From Ensifer sp. IC4062 (lineage in GTDB: Bacteria; Pseudomonadota; Alphaproteobacteria; Rhizobiales; Rhizobiaceae): a stretch of 64,000 nucleotides of DNA. Location of the stretch: NCBI RefSeq assembly GCF_020193575.1, contig NZ_JADYVD010000038.1:1-64000 (forward strand), given 5' to 3'. Both the position numbers and the translations under genes were made by a program. The notes under the pieces were generated by a model. That model made no database searches. It worked only from the letters and a program-made list of their open reading frames with translations, and had not been told where the DNA came from. Positions 1 through 8,892 of this stretch are shown here, piece after piece; positions within the stretch are counted from its first letter, which is position 1, and each line of letters opens with the position of its first letter.

Positions 1-754
1 ACCCGAGACAATCGAAAAATACGTCAGCCGCCTCGTGCGCCAGCTCTGTCTGGAACTCGAGAAGCGCGGGCTTGGCGTGCGGCGCGCCGACCTCATTGTT
101 CATCGGGTCGACAACACCAGCCAGGCGCTTCGGGCAGGCACGGCCAAGCCAGTCCGCGACATCGACTGGCTGACAAAACTCTTCCGCGATCGCATCGAGA
201 GAATAGAACCTGGCTTTGGCATCGAAAAGCTCAGTCTTGCCGCCATCATCGCCGAGCCGCTCGTTGACGTGCAGTCGGCCTCCTCGCTGATCGAAGAGCA
301 GGTCACCGATGTGACGCCGCTGATCGATGTACTCGGCAATCGCGGTGGACAACGGATTTTCCGCGTCGCGCCGGTGGCAAGCGACGTTCCGGAGCGCAGC
401 GTCCAGCGGATCGCGCCGACGGCCAATGAGGACGGCGCCACCTGGCCGCTGCACTGGCCGAGACCGTCGCGGCTTCTGGCGCGGCCGGAACTGATCGAAG
501 TAATCGCCCTTCTGCCGGACCATCCGCCCGTCTCGTTCACCTGGCGCGGCAAGCGCCGCCGGGTGAAGCGCGCCGACGGACCGGAGCGGATATTCGGGGA
601 GTGGTGGAAACGCAGCTCCGAATGGACTGCGGTTCGCGACTACTTCGTCGTCGAGGATGATACCGGCGAGCGCTTCTGGATTTTCCGCTCCGGCGACGGC
701 GTCGATGCCGAGACTGGGTCGCACAAATGGTTTCTGCACGGGGTGTTTGCCTGA
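1..754 (+). CDS. imuB: ImuB, Y-family polymerase-like mutasome protein (3' part)
   Basis: The reading frame is open from the left window edge, so the N-terminus lies outside. About 250 residues remain, beginning inside the little-finger region. The stretch reading [16 protein letters not shown] followed by [12 protein letters not shown] is characteristic of ImuB (formerly DinB/DinP-like). ImuB proteins are catalytically dead Y-family polymerase relatives that link ImuA and DnaE2 to the beta clamp in SOS mutagenesis; that role is family knowledge. The stop codon overlaps the dnaE2 start (TGATG at 752-756), indicating translational coupling. imuA and the SOS promoter should lie to the left of the window. 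Confidence 0.87.
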   Translation, partial: PETIEKYVSRLVRQLCLELEKRGLGVRRADLIVHRVDNTSQALRAGTAKPVRDIDWLTKLFRDRIERIEPGFGIEKLSLAAIIAEPLVDVQSASSLIEEQVTDVTPLIDVLGNRGGQRIFRVAPVASDVPERSVQRIAPTANEDGATWPLHWPRPSRLLARPELIEVIALLPDHPPVSFTWRGKRRRVKRADGPERIFGEWWKRSSEWTAVRDYFVVEDDTGERFWIFRSGDGVDAETGSHKWFLHGVFA

Positions 755-3700
755 TGCGCTACGCCGAACTTCAGGTCACCACCCATTTTTCCTTCCTCCG
801 CGGCGCAAGCTCGGCGGAGGAATTGTTCGCCACCGCAAAGCTCATGGGCATCGAAGCGCTTGGTGTCGTCGACCGCAACAGCCTGGCCAGCATCGTCCGT
901 GCGCTGGAGGCGTCCCGCGCCACCGGCTTACGGCTGGTCGTCGGCTGCCGGCTCGATCTGCAGGACGGCATGTCGATCCTCGTCTATCCGACCGATCGCC
1001 CCGCCTATTCCCGGCTGACCCGGCTTCTGACACTAGGCAAGGGACGAGGCGGGAAAGCCAATTGCATCCTGCATCTCGATGACGTCGGGCTCTATTCCGA
1101 GGGGCTGATCGGCGTCCTGGTGCCGGACTTGGCCGATGAGACCTGTGCCGTGCAGCTCAGGAAGATGGCCGAGATTTTTGCCGACCGCGCCTATGTCTCG
1201 CTGTCTCTGCGCCGGCGCCCGAACGATCAGCTGCGGCTGCATGAGCTCTCGAACCTGGCGATGAAGCACCGGGTAAAGACGGTCGTCACCAATGACGTGC
1301 TGTTTCACGAGCCTGGCCGGCGGCAGCTGCAGGATGTCGTCACCTGCATCCGGACCAAAACCACCATCGACGATGTCGGCTTCGAGCGCGAGCGGCATGC
1401 GGATCGTTATCTCAAGCCCCCGGACGAAATGGCGCGTCTCTTTCCCCGCTACCCGGAAGCCTTCGCACGCACGATGGAGATCGTCGAGCGCTGCAAGTTT
1501 TCACTGGAGGAACTGGTCTATCAGTATCCGGAAGAAGCGCTGATCCCGGGCATGACCGCCCAGCAGTCGCTGGAACATTACACCTGGGAAGGAGTCAGGA
1601 CGCGTTACCCGGAGGGGCTGCCGGCGCATGTCGAAAAGACGATCCGCCATGAACTGGCGCTGATCGAAACGATGCGATACGCGCCCTACTTCCTGACGGT
1701 GTTCTCGATCGTGCGTTATGCCCAATCACAGGGCATTCTCTGCCAGGGCAGGGGATCGGCCGCCAATTCCGCCGTCTGCTATGTGCTCGGCATCACCTCG
1801 ATCGATCCGGACACCAACGATCTCCTGTTCGAGCGGTTCGTCAGCCAGGAGCGGGACGAGCCGCCCGACATCGACGTCGATTTCGAACACGAGAGGCGCG
1901 AGGAAGTGATCCAGTGGATCTACAAGACCTACGGCCACGATAAGGCCGCACTCTGCTCGACGGTCACCCGCTATCGCGCCAAGGGCGCCATTCGCGACGT
2001 CGGCAAGGCGCTGGGTCTGCCGGAGGACCTGATCAAGGCGCTCTCCTCCGGCATCTGGTCCTGGTCGGAGACAGTCGGTGAGCGCCAGGTGCGTGAACTC
2101 GGCCTCAATCCGGACGACCGGCGTCTCGCTTTGACCCTAACGCTTGCCCAGCAGCTGATGGGCGCGCCGCGCCATCTCGGTCAGCATCCCGGTGGATTCG
2201 TTCTGACCCATGACCGGCTGGATCATCTCGTGCCGATTGAGCCGGCGGCGATGGTCGATCGCCAGGTGATTGAATGGGACAAGGATGACGTCGAAGCGCT
2301 CAAAATGATGAAAGTCGACGTGCTGGCGCTCGGTATGCTGACCTGCATGGCCAAGGCCTTTGCGCTGATCGGCGAACACAAGCATCAGGATCTCGACCTC
2401 GCGACGATACCGCAGGAGGACCCGGCGACCTACGCGATGATCCGCAAGGCCGATACGCTCGGCACCTTCCAAATCGAATCCCGCGCCCAGATGTCGATGC
2501 TGCCACGCATGAAGCCCAGAACCTTCTACGATCTCGTCATCCAGGTGGCGATCGTCCGCCCCGGGCCTATCCAGGGCGATATGGTGCATCCTTATCTGCG
2601 CCGGCGCGAGGGCAAGGAGGAGGTCGAGTACCCGACGCCCGAACTGGAGGCGGTCCTGCACAAGACATTGGGTGTGCCACTGTTTCAGGAAAGCGCCATG
2701 AAGGTGGCGATGGTCTGTGCGGGGTTCACCGGCGGCGAAGCCGACCAGCTCCGGAAATCCATGGCGACTTTCAAGTTCACCGGCGGCGTCTCACGGTTCA
2801 AGGACAAGCTCGTCTCCGGCATGATCAGGAACGGCTATTCACCGGAATTCGCCGAAAAGACATTCTCGCAGTTGGAAGGCTTCGGCTCCTATGGCTTTCC
2901 CGAAAGCCATGCAGCCTCCTTCGCGCTGATTGCCTATGCCTCCAACTACGTGAAGTGCCATTTCCCGGATGTCTTCTGCGCGAGCCTGCTGAATTCGCAG
3001 CCGATGGGGTTCTATGCACCGGCCCAGATTGTCCGTGACGCCCGCGAGCACGGTGTCGAGGTCCGCCCGGTCTGTATCAACCGTTCGCGCTGGGATTGCA
3101 CCCTTGAGCCAGTCGAAGGCAGCGATCGGCATGCTGTGCGGCTCGGCATGCGCCTGGTGCGCGGTTTGGCGACGGCAGATGTAGCGCGCATCGTCGCGGC
3201 GCGCGCCGACGAACCATTCGCCTCGGTGGACGACATGTGGCGGCGGTCGGGTGTGCCGGTTACCTCACTCGTCGAGCTTGCCGAAGCCGATGCCTTCCTG
3301 CCGTCATTGCGTCTCGAGCGCCGTGATGCGCTCTGGGCGATCAAGGCGCTGCGCGATGAGCCGCTTCCGCTTTTCACCGCCGCGGCGGAACGGGAGGCTC
3401 GGGCGATTGCCGAGCAGCAGGAGCCGGCAGTCGAGCTGCGGCAGATGACTGACGGCCATAACGTCGTCGAGGACTACAGTCACACCGGCCTGACACTCCG
3501 GGAACACCCCATGAGATTCCTGCGGGCCGATCTTGCGAAGCGTCGGATCGTCACCTGTGCCGAGGCAATGACGGCGCGCGACGGGCAATGGCTGATGGCG
3601 GCCGGCCTGGTGTTGGTGCGACAGCGGCCGGGTTCGGCCAAGGGCGTGATGTTCATCACGATCGAGGACGAGACCGGCATCGCCAATGTCGTCGTCTGGC

Positions 3701-4017
3701 CAAAGCTTTTCGAGCGATCGCGCCGGGTGGTGCTCGGCGCCAGCACGATGGCGATCAACGGCAGGATCCAGCGGGAAGGGGAGGTGGTCCACCTGGTCGC
3801 TCAGCAGCTGTTCGATCTCTCGGCCGATTTGTCGAGCCTTGCCGAGCGCGATGGCGAATTCCGGCCGGCGACCGGCCGTGGCGACGAATTCGCCCATGGC
3901 TCTCCCGGAAGCCCCGATTCCCGCGAGCGAGCGGTCCCGGGAGTTCGGGCGAGGGATATGTTCACGCCGGATCTTCATATCGATACGCTGAAGATCAAGA
4001 GCCGGAATTTCCAGTAG
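754..4017 (+). CDS. dnaE2: Error-prone DNA polymerase DnaE2 (ImuC)
   Basis: A protein of 1087 residues, the normal length for DnaE2. It opens with the PHP-domain segment [18 protein letters not shown]. The palm region carries [12 protein letters not shown] and [16 protein letters not shown], which includes the catalytic aspartates of C-family polymerases, and the C-terminus has an OB-fold segment ([19 protein letters not shown]). The start at 754 overlaps the imuB stop by one base; an upstream in-frame start at 727 would lie wholly inside imuB. DnaE2 performs translesion synthesis with ImuA and ImuB during the SOS response. A broken copy of its 3' end lies at 7893-8298. Confidence 0.97.
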   Translation: MRYAELQVTTHFSFLRGASSAEELFATAKLMGIEALGVVDRNSLASIVRALEASRATGLRLVVGCRLDLQDGMSILVYPTDRPAYSRLTRLLTLGKGRGGKANCILHLDDVGLYSEGLIGVLVPDLADETCAVQLRKMAEIFADRAYVSLSLRRRPNDQLRLHELSNLAMKHRVKTVVTNDVLFHEPGRRQLQDVVTCIRTKTTIDDVGFERERHADRYLKPPDEMARLFPRYPEAFARTMEIVERCKFSLEELVYQYPEEALIPGMTAQQSLEHYTWEGVRTRYPEGLPAHVEKTIRHELALIETMRYAPYFLTVFSIVRYAQSQGILCQGRGSAANSAVCYVLGITSIDPDTNDLLFERFVSQERDEPPDIDVDFEHERREEVIQWIYKTYGHDKAALCSTVTRYRAKGAIRDVGKALGLPEDLIKALSSGIWSWSETVGERQVRELGLNPDDRRLALTLTLAQQLMGAPRHLGQHPGGFVLTHDRLDHLVPIEPAAMVDRQVIEWDKDDVEALKMMKVDVLALGMLTCMAKAFALIGEHKHQDLDLATIPQEDPATYAMIRKADTLGTFQIESRAQMSMLPRMKPRTFYDLVIQVAIVRPGPIQGDMVHPYLRRREGKEEVEYPTPELEAVLHKTLGVPLFQESAMKVAMVCAGFTGGEADQLRKSMATFKFTGGVSRFKDKLVSGMIRNGYSPEFAEKTFSQLEGFGSYGFPESHAASFALIAYASNYVKCHFPDVFCASLLNSQPMGFYAPAQIVRDAREHGVEVRPVCINRSRWDCTLEPVEGSDRHAVRLGMRLVRGLATADVARIVAARADEPFASVDDMWRRSGVPVTSLVELAEADAFLPSLRLERRDALWAIKALRDEPLPLFTAAAEREARAIAEQQEPAVELRQMTDGHNVVEDYSHTGLTLREHPMRFLRADLAKRRIVTCAEAMTARDGQWLMAAGLVLVRQRPGSAKGVMFITIEDETGIANVVVWPKLFERSRRVVLGASTMAINGRIQREGEVVHLVAQQLFDLSADLSSLAERDGEFRPATGRGDEFAHGSPGSPDSRERAVPGVRARDMFTPDLHIDTLKIKSRNFQ

Positions 4018-4062
4018 AGCGCCGGAGCGCGGCTCCTGGTCGTCACAAACCAAGGTCCGCGG

Positions 4063-4599
4063 TCAACAAGGGCTTCGAGCGCCTGCTCGGCGAAACCAGG
4101 TGACGTGAGCGCAAGTCTTTCGATCAACTCCCGTGTGGTCAGCGCTGGTCGCGTACGCGGCTGCTTGAGCCGTGAGCGCCTCGAGTACCTCCGTTGGATT
4201 TTTGAAGAACATCTCTGTGAGAAACTCGTCGGGGGTCATGGCAACGATGCCGTCGGGAAGGTTGCCGAAATCGCGGATATTCGACGTCACGATGACAGTC
4301 GCTTCGGCCGCCACGGCTGCCGCGACAACATGTCGAACCTTCGGATCGTTTCGCATGTCCGGCTCTATTTTTTCCCATCCTACCACCCTCGCATCAGGAA
4401 ATGCCTCCTCCATGACAGTTCGCAATGCTTCTGCCCCGGGCGGGTCCATGCCGTAGTCGCCGACGAGGTTGCGGGTCATCTCATCGAGAATGCGAGACGA
4501 CCAGTGCGCCGGAAAACATCCTGCCGCGGCGACACGGAGCAACGTATCGCGCAGCAGCATCGGAAACAGGACGTTGGCATCAAGAACGGCGACTATCAT
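4063..4599 (-). CDS. PIN-domain ribonuclease, toxin-like
   Basis: A 178-residue protein with the PIN arrangement of acidic residues: Asp7 (LDANVL), Glu40 (ILDEM), Asp85 (NDPKVRHV) and Asp110 (TSNIRDFG). PIN proteins of this subgroup (DANVL near the N-terminus, TPDEFL after the last acidic motif) usually act as toxins cutting RNA and are paired with an HTH antitoxin. Here the HTH partner at 4658 is divergent, with about 58 bp between the two starts; the usual order is antitoxin then toxin on one strand. The last 45 or so residues after the PIN fold look unrelated and may be a replaced tail. The gene ends 45 bp from the dnaE2 stop, convergent with it. Confidence 0.8.
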   Translation of the reverse strand: MIVAVLDANVLFPMLLRDTLLRVAAAGCFPAHWSSRILDEMTRNLVGDYGMDPPGAEALRTVMEEAFPDARVVGWEKIEPDMRNDPKVRHVVAAAVAAEATVIVTSNIRDFGNLPDGIVAMTPDEFLTEMFFKNPTEVLEALTAQAAAYATSADHTGVDRKTCAHVTWFRRAGARSPC

Positions 4600-4642
4600 A
4601 ATTACTCGTGCGAAATTCCCGATTGCTCAGAACTGATTGGTT

Positions 4643-4659
4643 GCGTTTATAGCGTTTAT
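4643..4659. promoter_or_regulatory. Direct repeat in the toxin-antitoxin divergent region
   Basis: The octamer GCGTTTAT occurs at 4643-4650 and again at 4652-4659, a 9-bp step, in the space between the divergent PIN and HTH genes. Antitoxins commonly bind repeats at their own promoter, so this could be an operator. The second copy overlaps the ATG at 4658, which would fit better if translation starts at the next ATG (4676). This is inference only. Confidence 0.3.
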
Positions 4660-5170
4660 GCCTCATATTGTCGGCATGGCCGCATCACATCGCACATCGC
4701 CGGATAAAAATTCCACCAAAACCTCGAATGCCATTCCGGCACCCGAGAGGTCGGCTGCTGCGCGCGTCGCATCGCTATTGCTGGCCAACTCGAAGAAGCG
4801 GCAAGGCATCGTTCAGATTATTGATGTGGACGGCGAGCGCCAGGAACTTCCTAATGCCTTAGCCGAGGTGATGTATCGGGCCGCCGAACTCCTCGCCGAG
4901 GGACGACCGGTGACGGTGCTACCGGACGAAGAGATGCTGTCAACGCAGGCCGCGGCGGACATTCTCAATGTTTCCAGGCAGTATCTCGTCCGATTGGTCG
5001 ATACCGGCGAGCTTGCTGCGGAAAAGGTGGGGAGTCACCGGCGCTTGCGGGCTACGGATGTTGCGGCATTCAAGGCCGCTCGAGATGCTAAGCGGGCGTC
5101 GGCACTCGATCGGTTGGCGTCGCTGAGCGAGGACGTCGGCGGTTACGAACCCGAAACCAAGCGTCGCTGA
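4658..5170 (+). CDS. HTH (excisionase/MerR-type) DNA-binding protein, antitoxin-like
   Basis: About 170 residues. The C-terminal half has an excisionase-type winged helix: STQAAADILNVSRQYLVRLVDTG, then KVGSHRRLRATDVAAF. The N-terminal half (VASLLLANSKKRQ, then an amphipathic stretch) is not a named domain but resembles antitoxins paired with PIN proteins. The start is uncertain: ATG at 4658, ATG at 4676 and TTG at 4637 are all in frame and none has a good ribosome-binding site. It is divergent from the PIN gene, so the two may share a regulatory region. Confidence 0.75.
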   Translation: MPHIVGMAASHRTSPDKNSTKTSNAIPAPERSAAARVASLLLANSKKRQGIVQIIDVDGERQELPNALAEVMYRAAELLAEGRPVTVLPDEEMLSTQAAADILNVSRQYLVRLVDTGELAAEKVGSHRRLRATDVAAFKAARDAKRASALDRLASLSEDVGGYEPETKRR

Positions 5171-5476
5171 CTGGAAACCTGAATAGCTTCTATCATGCCT
5201 CTGAAGTCCCCGGCCACAGAGCTTCGTTTGAGTTCCAGCAGATCCTTTCGCCATAACCAAAAAGCGGGTCGCGGGTTCGATCCCAGTCAACGCGACCTTT
5301 ACATCGGATCTAGATTAGGCGTTCGGCTGCAAGCGCGAGTCTCAAAAGTTCTTGTGACGCCATCGTGTATGCGGAAGTCAGCCAAACGCCGTTTTCACGA
5401 GAGGTGCTCCGGTTGTGGATTGCTCAACTGGATTTTGCCACTGGCTTTTTCGTCTTCGCCATATGCCCGTTGAGTT
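5171..5476. other. Gap without a gene; tRNA-like fragment
   Basis: No convincing coding sequence. At 5268-5297 the DNA reads GTCGCGGGTTCGATCCCAGT and then closes an inverted repeat GTCGCG/CGCGAC. This resembles the T-arm of a tRNA, but the 5-bp T-stem does not pair properly and no acceptor or D-arm can be found. It could be a leftover of a tRNA used as an integration site. Confidence 0.3.
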
Positions 5477-5782
5477 CTAAATCCCCGACCCGTCGAGCTC
5501 TCGCTCGTCGTCGCCTTCCCAGGGCGAGGGCATAGAGGTGCGATTGAGGTTGGCAGAGGGCATCGGCATCCAGCACTTCAATTCTGGCTCGGCGTACTCG
5601 ATGATGCGGCCGGGCGACGAATCAGCGGCGCGCCAGCCTTCTGGACCGAACTGATCGCCATTTGACCAGTACGCGAGGTCAACTTCTGCCGCCCCCTGTT
5701 CGGACGGGCGGATCGTGACGAGGATCCGACTTCCGTTTTTCGGCGCGCTTGCCATGTGGCGCCAGTGGTCTGGCTCGGCCAT
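5477..5782 (-). CDS. Conserved hypothetical protein
   Basis: A 101-residue soluble protein starting at an ATG preceded by AGGAGG with good spacing, which rules out longer upstream frames. It begins HWRHMASAPKNGSRILVTIRP and contains WSNGDQFGPEGWRAA and LKCWMPMP. Short proteins with the pattern WxPxxxAPxxGxxIL...W...GW appear in many rhizobial and phage genomes without a known function. There is no signal peptide or membrane segment. It stands alone, divergent from the exonuclease gene. Confidence 0.65.
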   Translation of the reverse strand: MAEPDHWRHMASAPKNGSRILVTIRPSEQGAAEVDLAYWSNGDQFGPEGWRAADSSPGRIIEYAEPELKCWMPMPSANLNRTSMPSPWEGDDERELDGSGI

Positions 5783-6108
5783 CTTTTTCCTCCTGCCTTG
5801 CTGCAGAAGTGTCGCCTCGCCATCGAAAACGGTCAACTCCAACCTTGCACAACCCATCGTCATCGATTGACAGCGTCGCGTCCCCCAGCTGGTGTGTTTA
5901 GGTCGAAGTTGCTGGCGAGCGCGTTGGAGCCAACGAGCAGCGGTGCCGGAGGCTCGGTGTGTCTTTTCAACAGATTTTCCGGGTATTTTGGCTTGTGTGT
6001 CCGGTTTTGCCGACCCCATTTGCATTGCCAGAGTCTCCCTCGGTTTCTATCCTGACGCATGATCCGCACCCTACTGGTGCGCCCGAAGCCCGAGGACACT
6101 GGAGGCCG
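5783..6108. other. Divergent intergenic region
   Basis: 326 bp between the hypothetical gene (minus) and the exonuclease gene (plus). It must hold both promoters. I see no operator, hairpin or further gene that I can support. Frames crossing it look like read-through rather than coding sequence. Confidence 0.4.
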
Positions 6109-7086
6109 ATGGCATCTCAGCTGGATATGTTTTCCTCGCCGCCTGAGCCAGGCGATGACGTCGTTGTGAGGCCGCGGCCGCGCTTGAACCTTCGGGAGCG
6201 GAGGCCACTCGACGACGAGAGCATGGCCCGGATTTTGGAGGAGAGCGGCAGCTATCGCGTCCTGCGCAGGCTTGTCGGCCGCCAGATCGTCGATATACCG
6301 CGGCCTGGATTTCCTCGCATCGGAGTGATCGTCGATACCGAGACGACCGGCCTCGACCACACGAAGGACGAGATCATCGAAATCGGCGCAGTCGGATTCA
6401 CCTTTGACGACGAGGGCCATATCGGCGACGTCACGGGCGTTTACGGAGGCTTGCAGCAGCCAACTCTCCCAATCCCCCCTGAAATCACCCGCCTCACCGG
6501 AATCACCGACGAGATGGTTGCCGGGCAGATGATCGATGTCGGATCGCTTCGAACATTGCTCGACCCGGCCGATCTGGTGATCGCCCACAATGCCGGCTTT
6601 GATCGTCCGTTCTGCGAGGCGTTCTCAAGCATGTTTTCCGGCAAGGCATGGGCCTGTTCCGTCAAGGAAGTCGATTGGGCGACGCGCGGTTTCGAGGGAA
6701 CGAAGCTCGGCTATCTGATTGGTCAAAGCGGCTACTTCCACGAAGGCCATCGTGCCGTCGACGACTGTTTTGCTCTGCTTGAGGTGCTCGCCGGCGCCGG
6801 CGGGGTAACGGAGCCAAGCGCTTTTGCGGAACTTCTCAAGACAAGTCAGCGCTCGCGCGTGCGCATCTTCGCCGAGCACAGCCCCTTCGACATGAAAGAA
6901 CATCTGAAGGCTCGGGGATACCGCTGGTCGGATGGCAGCGACGGCCGTCCGAAATCCTGGTGGATTGACATCGACGAGGAGCAGCTCGCCACTGAGCTCG
7001 CTTTCCTGAGGTCAGAGATCTACCGGTGGGAAGAGGCTGAGCCACCGGTCAAAAGGCTGACGGCGTTTGATCGGTACAAGGCTTGA
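6109..7086 (+). CDS. 3'-5' exonuclease, DnaQ-like DEDDh family
   Basis: A 325-residue protein. The exonuclease motifs are in order: VDTETTG (ExoI, Asp and Glu), HNAGFDRPF (ExoII, Asp) and HRAVDDC (ExoIIIe, His and Asp), making it a DEDDh enzyme like the PolIII epsilon subunit. After the nuclease domain, a segment containing HLKARGYRWSDG and KSWWIDI resembles a small accessory fold found on rhizobial DnaQ-like proteins. The start at 6109 follows GGAGG closely; an in-frame frame upstream has no ribosome-binding site. Its proximity to the imuB-dnaE2 cassette hints at a repair role, but family members also act in RNA or nucleotide turnover. Confidence 0.86.
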   Translation: MASQLDMFSSPPEPGDDVVVRPRPRLNLRERRPLDDESMARILEESGSYRVLRRLVGRQIVDIPRPGFPRIGVIVDTETTGLDHTKDEIIEIGAVGFTFDDEGHIGDVTGVYGGLQQPTLPIPPEITRLTGITDEMVAGQMIDVGSLRTLLDPADLVIAHNAGFDRPFCEAFSSMFSGKAWACSVKEVDWATRGFEGTKLGYLIGQSGYFHEGHRAVDDCFALLEVLAGAGGVTEPSAFAELLKTSQRSRVRIFAEHSPFDMKEHLKARGYRWSDGSDGRPKSWWIDIDEEQLATELAFLRSEIYRWEEAEPPVKRLTAFDRYKA

Positions 7087-7222
7087 TGGGGAATGGCCTT
7101 GCCCCTAGACCGTGGCCTGCAGGTCCCCAGGCTCGTACCGAGATGGTGTTGCCATCTCGAAAGTGGTGAGAAGCAACAGCTGCAACAGGATCGCAGTCCG
7201 GCTTGCTCAAGGTGGGAAGACT

Positions 7223-7517
7223 ATGAAGTCACCGTGGAAATTCCTTGCCCAATTGACGTCGCGGCGACCATCGGCGGAAGCGCAAGAGAGTTCGATCGGG
7301 ACGTAAGAAGAAAGCCGACGCCCACGTGGCTGCGCAGAGCGCTGTCGTTGCAAAGCCTCATCAAAGCTTGCGACCCTCGTCGTCACGTTACCTGTTCTTC
7401 CATGAAGTGGCGACACTCGACGAAGAAATCAAAACGCTGAGGATCCAACTCGCTCAAAAGCTTCATCTGCAGAACGTTCAGCTTAAGAAGATGCTTGAGC
7501 GATTCGACGTTTCGTGA
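7223..7517 (+). pseudogene. Remnant of a conserved rhizobial hypothetical gene, frameshifted
   Basis: A frame starts at 7223 (MKSPWKFLAQLTSRRPSAEA) and stops at 7306. In another frame, directly after, the sequence continues as QSAVVAKPHQSLRPSSSR and LDEEIKTLRIQLAQKLHLQN, ending KKMLERFDVS at 7517. I recall both pieces as the two ends of one longer rhizobial protein of unknown function, so this looks like a copy with a large internal deletion and a frameshift. That comparison is from memory and would need an alignment to settle. Confidence 0.5.
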
Positions 7518-7639
7518 GTTTGGCGGCGAAGTCCCAGTATCTTTCGACGATCGGTTTCGCGCGGAGCTTTAAGCATACTGCTGCTTATGGCCGTCTGGTG
7601 AACACTGTGGTCTCTGACTGGCCCAAAGGCGGCAACGCG

Positions 7640-7870
7640 CTGGCGGAATGGAAAAACCTAGACCTCTCTTTCGTCAACATCGGCCTGCCGCAGATCGCTC
7701 GCGATCATCGCAACAGGCTGCGACAAGTCAAGGTACTCGACGAGATCGCCGATATGGTCGACCGTGGCGCGCTGCGCGCTCACATCGACCGCGTGGTTTC
7801 GTTTGAAGGCGTCGGCGACGCGCATCGGGCACTGGAAGCGGGCGAACCATTGGCCGGGTCGTCCTGCGCA
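7640..7870 (+). pseudogene. C-terminal remnant of an MDR-type quinone oxidoreductase/alcohol dehydrogenase
   Basis: The translated stretch LDEIADMVDRGALRAHIDRV followed by VSFEGVGDAHRALEAGEPLAG matches the conserved end of zinc-type (MDR) oxidoreductases, where the pattern is 'LVDxGxLRPxxDRVFPLExxxxAHRxLExG'. Nothing recognisable of the Rossmann or catalytic domain precedes it. The frame then runs directly into a dnaE2 fragment. I read this as a truncated gene end left by rearrangement. Confidence 0.5.
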
Positions 7871-7892
7871 TTTGAGGATTTGACCAAAGGAG

Positions 7893-8298
7893 CGTTGGAC
7901 AGCAGGGCAGGTTCTTGTTCGTCAGCGGCCAGGTTCCGCAAAGGCGTCATGTTCCTGACGTTGGAGGACGAGACGGGGACCGTCAACGCGGTGGTCTGGC
8001 CCTCTCTGTTCGACCGCCAGCGGGGGGTCCTGATGACCGCATCGATGATGGGCATCCACGGGTTTATTCAACGCGAGGGCGATGTCGTCCACGTCGTCGA
8101 TTTCTCCGGTGACCTTGCGAGCTTGGGTGAACGCGATGGCGCGCATTCCCCATGCCGCACGGGCGTGGCGATCGGGTCAGGCATAGAGGCGGGCCCGATC
8201 CGCGCGACAATCCCAAGCCCGCGGTGCAGGCGAGGGATATTTACCTACCCGACTTGCACATCGATACTTTGAAGGTGAAGTTACGAAATTTCCATTGA
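7893..8298 (+). pseudogene. Broken second copy of the dnaE2 3' end
   Basis: The frame reads [15 protein letters not shown], then shifts by one base at about 7941-7945 (one G fewer than in the intact gene) and continues GVMFLTLEDETGTVNAVVWP and GFIQREGDVVHVV. A further shift leads to [16 protein letters not shown] and a stop at 8296-8298. Each piece aligns with residues at the end of the DnaE2 encoded at 754-4017, including the last ten codons, but with many substitutions, so it is an old or horizontally acquired copy and not a recent duplication. At least two frameshifts make it non-functional. Confidence 0.88.
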
Positions 8299-8379
8299 GT
8301 TCGTCCGCGGTGCTGGACCAATGGTGCTGGTCATCCCGCGCTACTCATCCGACTTTCCGGCCTCGTCGCAGAAGGGCCA

Positions 8380-8874
8380 TTAACGGCGAGACCAGTATTC
8401 TTCGTGGAGTTTCGCCGCCTCATCCGCAAGCATGGGGCCGACGACCTCCGTCGGGCGCTGACCGGCGGCGAACACGATGTGGCAGGGAAGATCGAGCGTC
8501 GGATTTTCTTCGTTATCGCCTATCTGTTGTTTCATCTCTTTCTCGGACAGGCCAAAGACGACGCGTCCTATGCCTGCCCAATAGATCGCGCCTGAGCACA
8601 TGGCGCATGGCTCTGCGGATGTGTACATCGTGCATCCGGCAAGAAAATCCAAATCATAGGCTTTGCCGGCGCGCGTGGCGAGAAGCCGCTCCGCATGGGC
8701 CGTGCGGTCGCCGCCTTCCGAACTGAAGCCATTGCACTGCTCCAGTAAGACATTGCCATCCTGGTCGGCGAGAATTGAACCGAATGGGTGATCCCCACGT
8801 TCGCGCGAACGCCGCGCTACATCGAAGGCCTTCCGCAAAAGTGACTCATCATAGGACCGTTTGGTGCTTGCCAT
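8380..8874 (-). CDS. Nucleoside/guanine deaminase-like enzyme
   Basis: A 164-residue cytidine-deaminase-fold protein. The zinc site is complete: TAHAE supplies the His ligand and catalytic Glu, and SAEPCAMCSGA supplies the two Cys ligands. The overall arrangement (HPFGSILADQDGNVL before HAE, then YWAGIGRVVFGLS after PCAMC) fits the small bacterial guanine/nucleoside deaminase group more than the tRNA editing enzyme TadA, but substrate cannot be read from sequence. The ATG follows GGAG. It is a single gene, divergent from nothing close; the DUF1194 gene upstream is on the same strand 18 bp away, so the two may be co-transcribed. Confidence 0.9.
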   Translation of the reverse strand: MASTKRSYDESLLRKAFDVARRSRERGDHPFGSILADQDGNVLLEQCNGFSSEGGDRTAHAERLLATRAGKAYDLDFLAGCTMYTSAEPCAMCSGAIYWAGIGRVVFGLSEKEMKQQIGDNEENPTLDLPCHIVFAAGQRPTEVVGPMLADEAAKLHEEYWSRR

Positions 8875-8892
8875 TTTGTGAACTCCCGAGAA

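Noticed and set aside
4940-5290. Minus-strand frame of 116 codons beginning TGIEPATRF
   Set aside because: This is the well-known false product of reading tRNA-like DNA, and it lies mostly antisense to the HTH protein gene.
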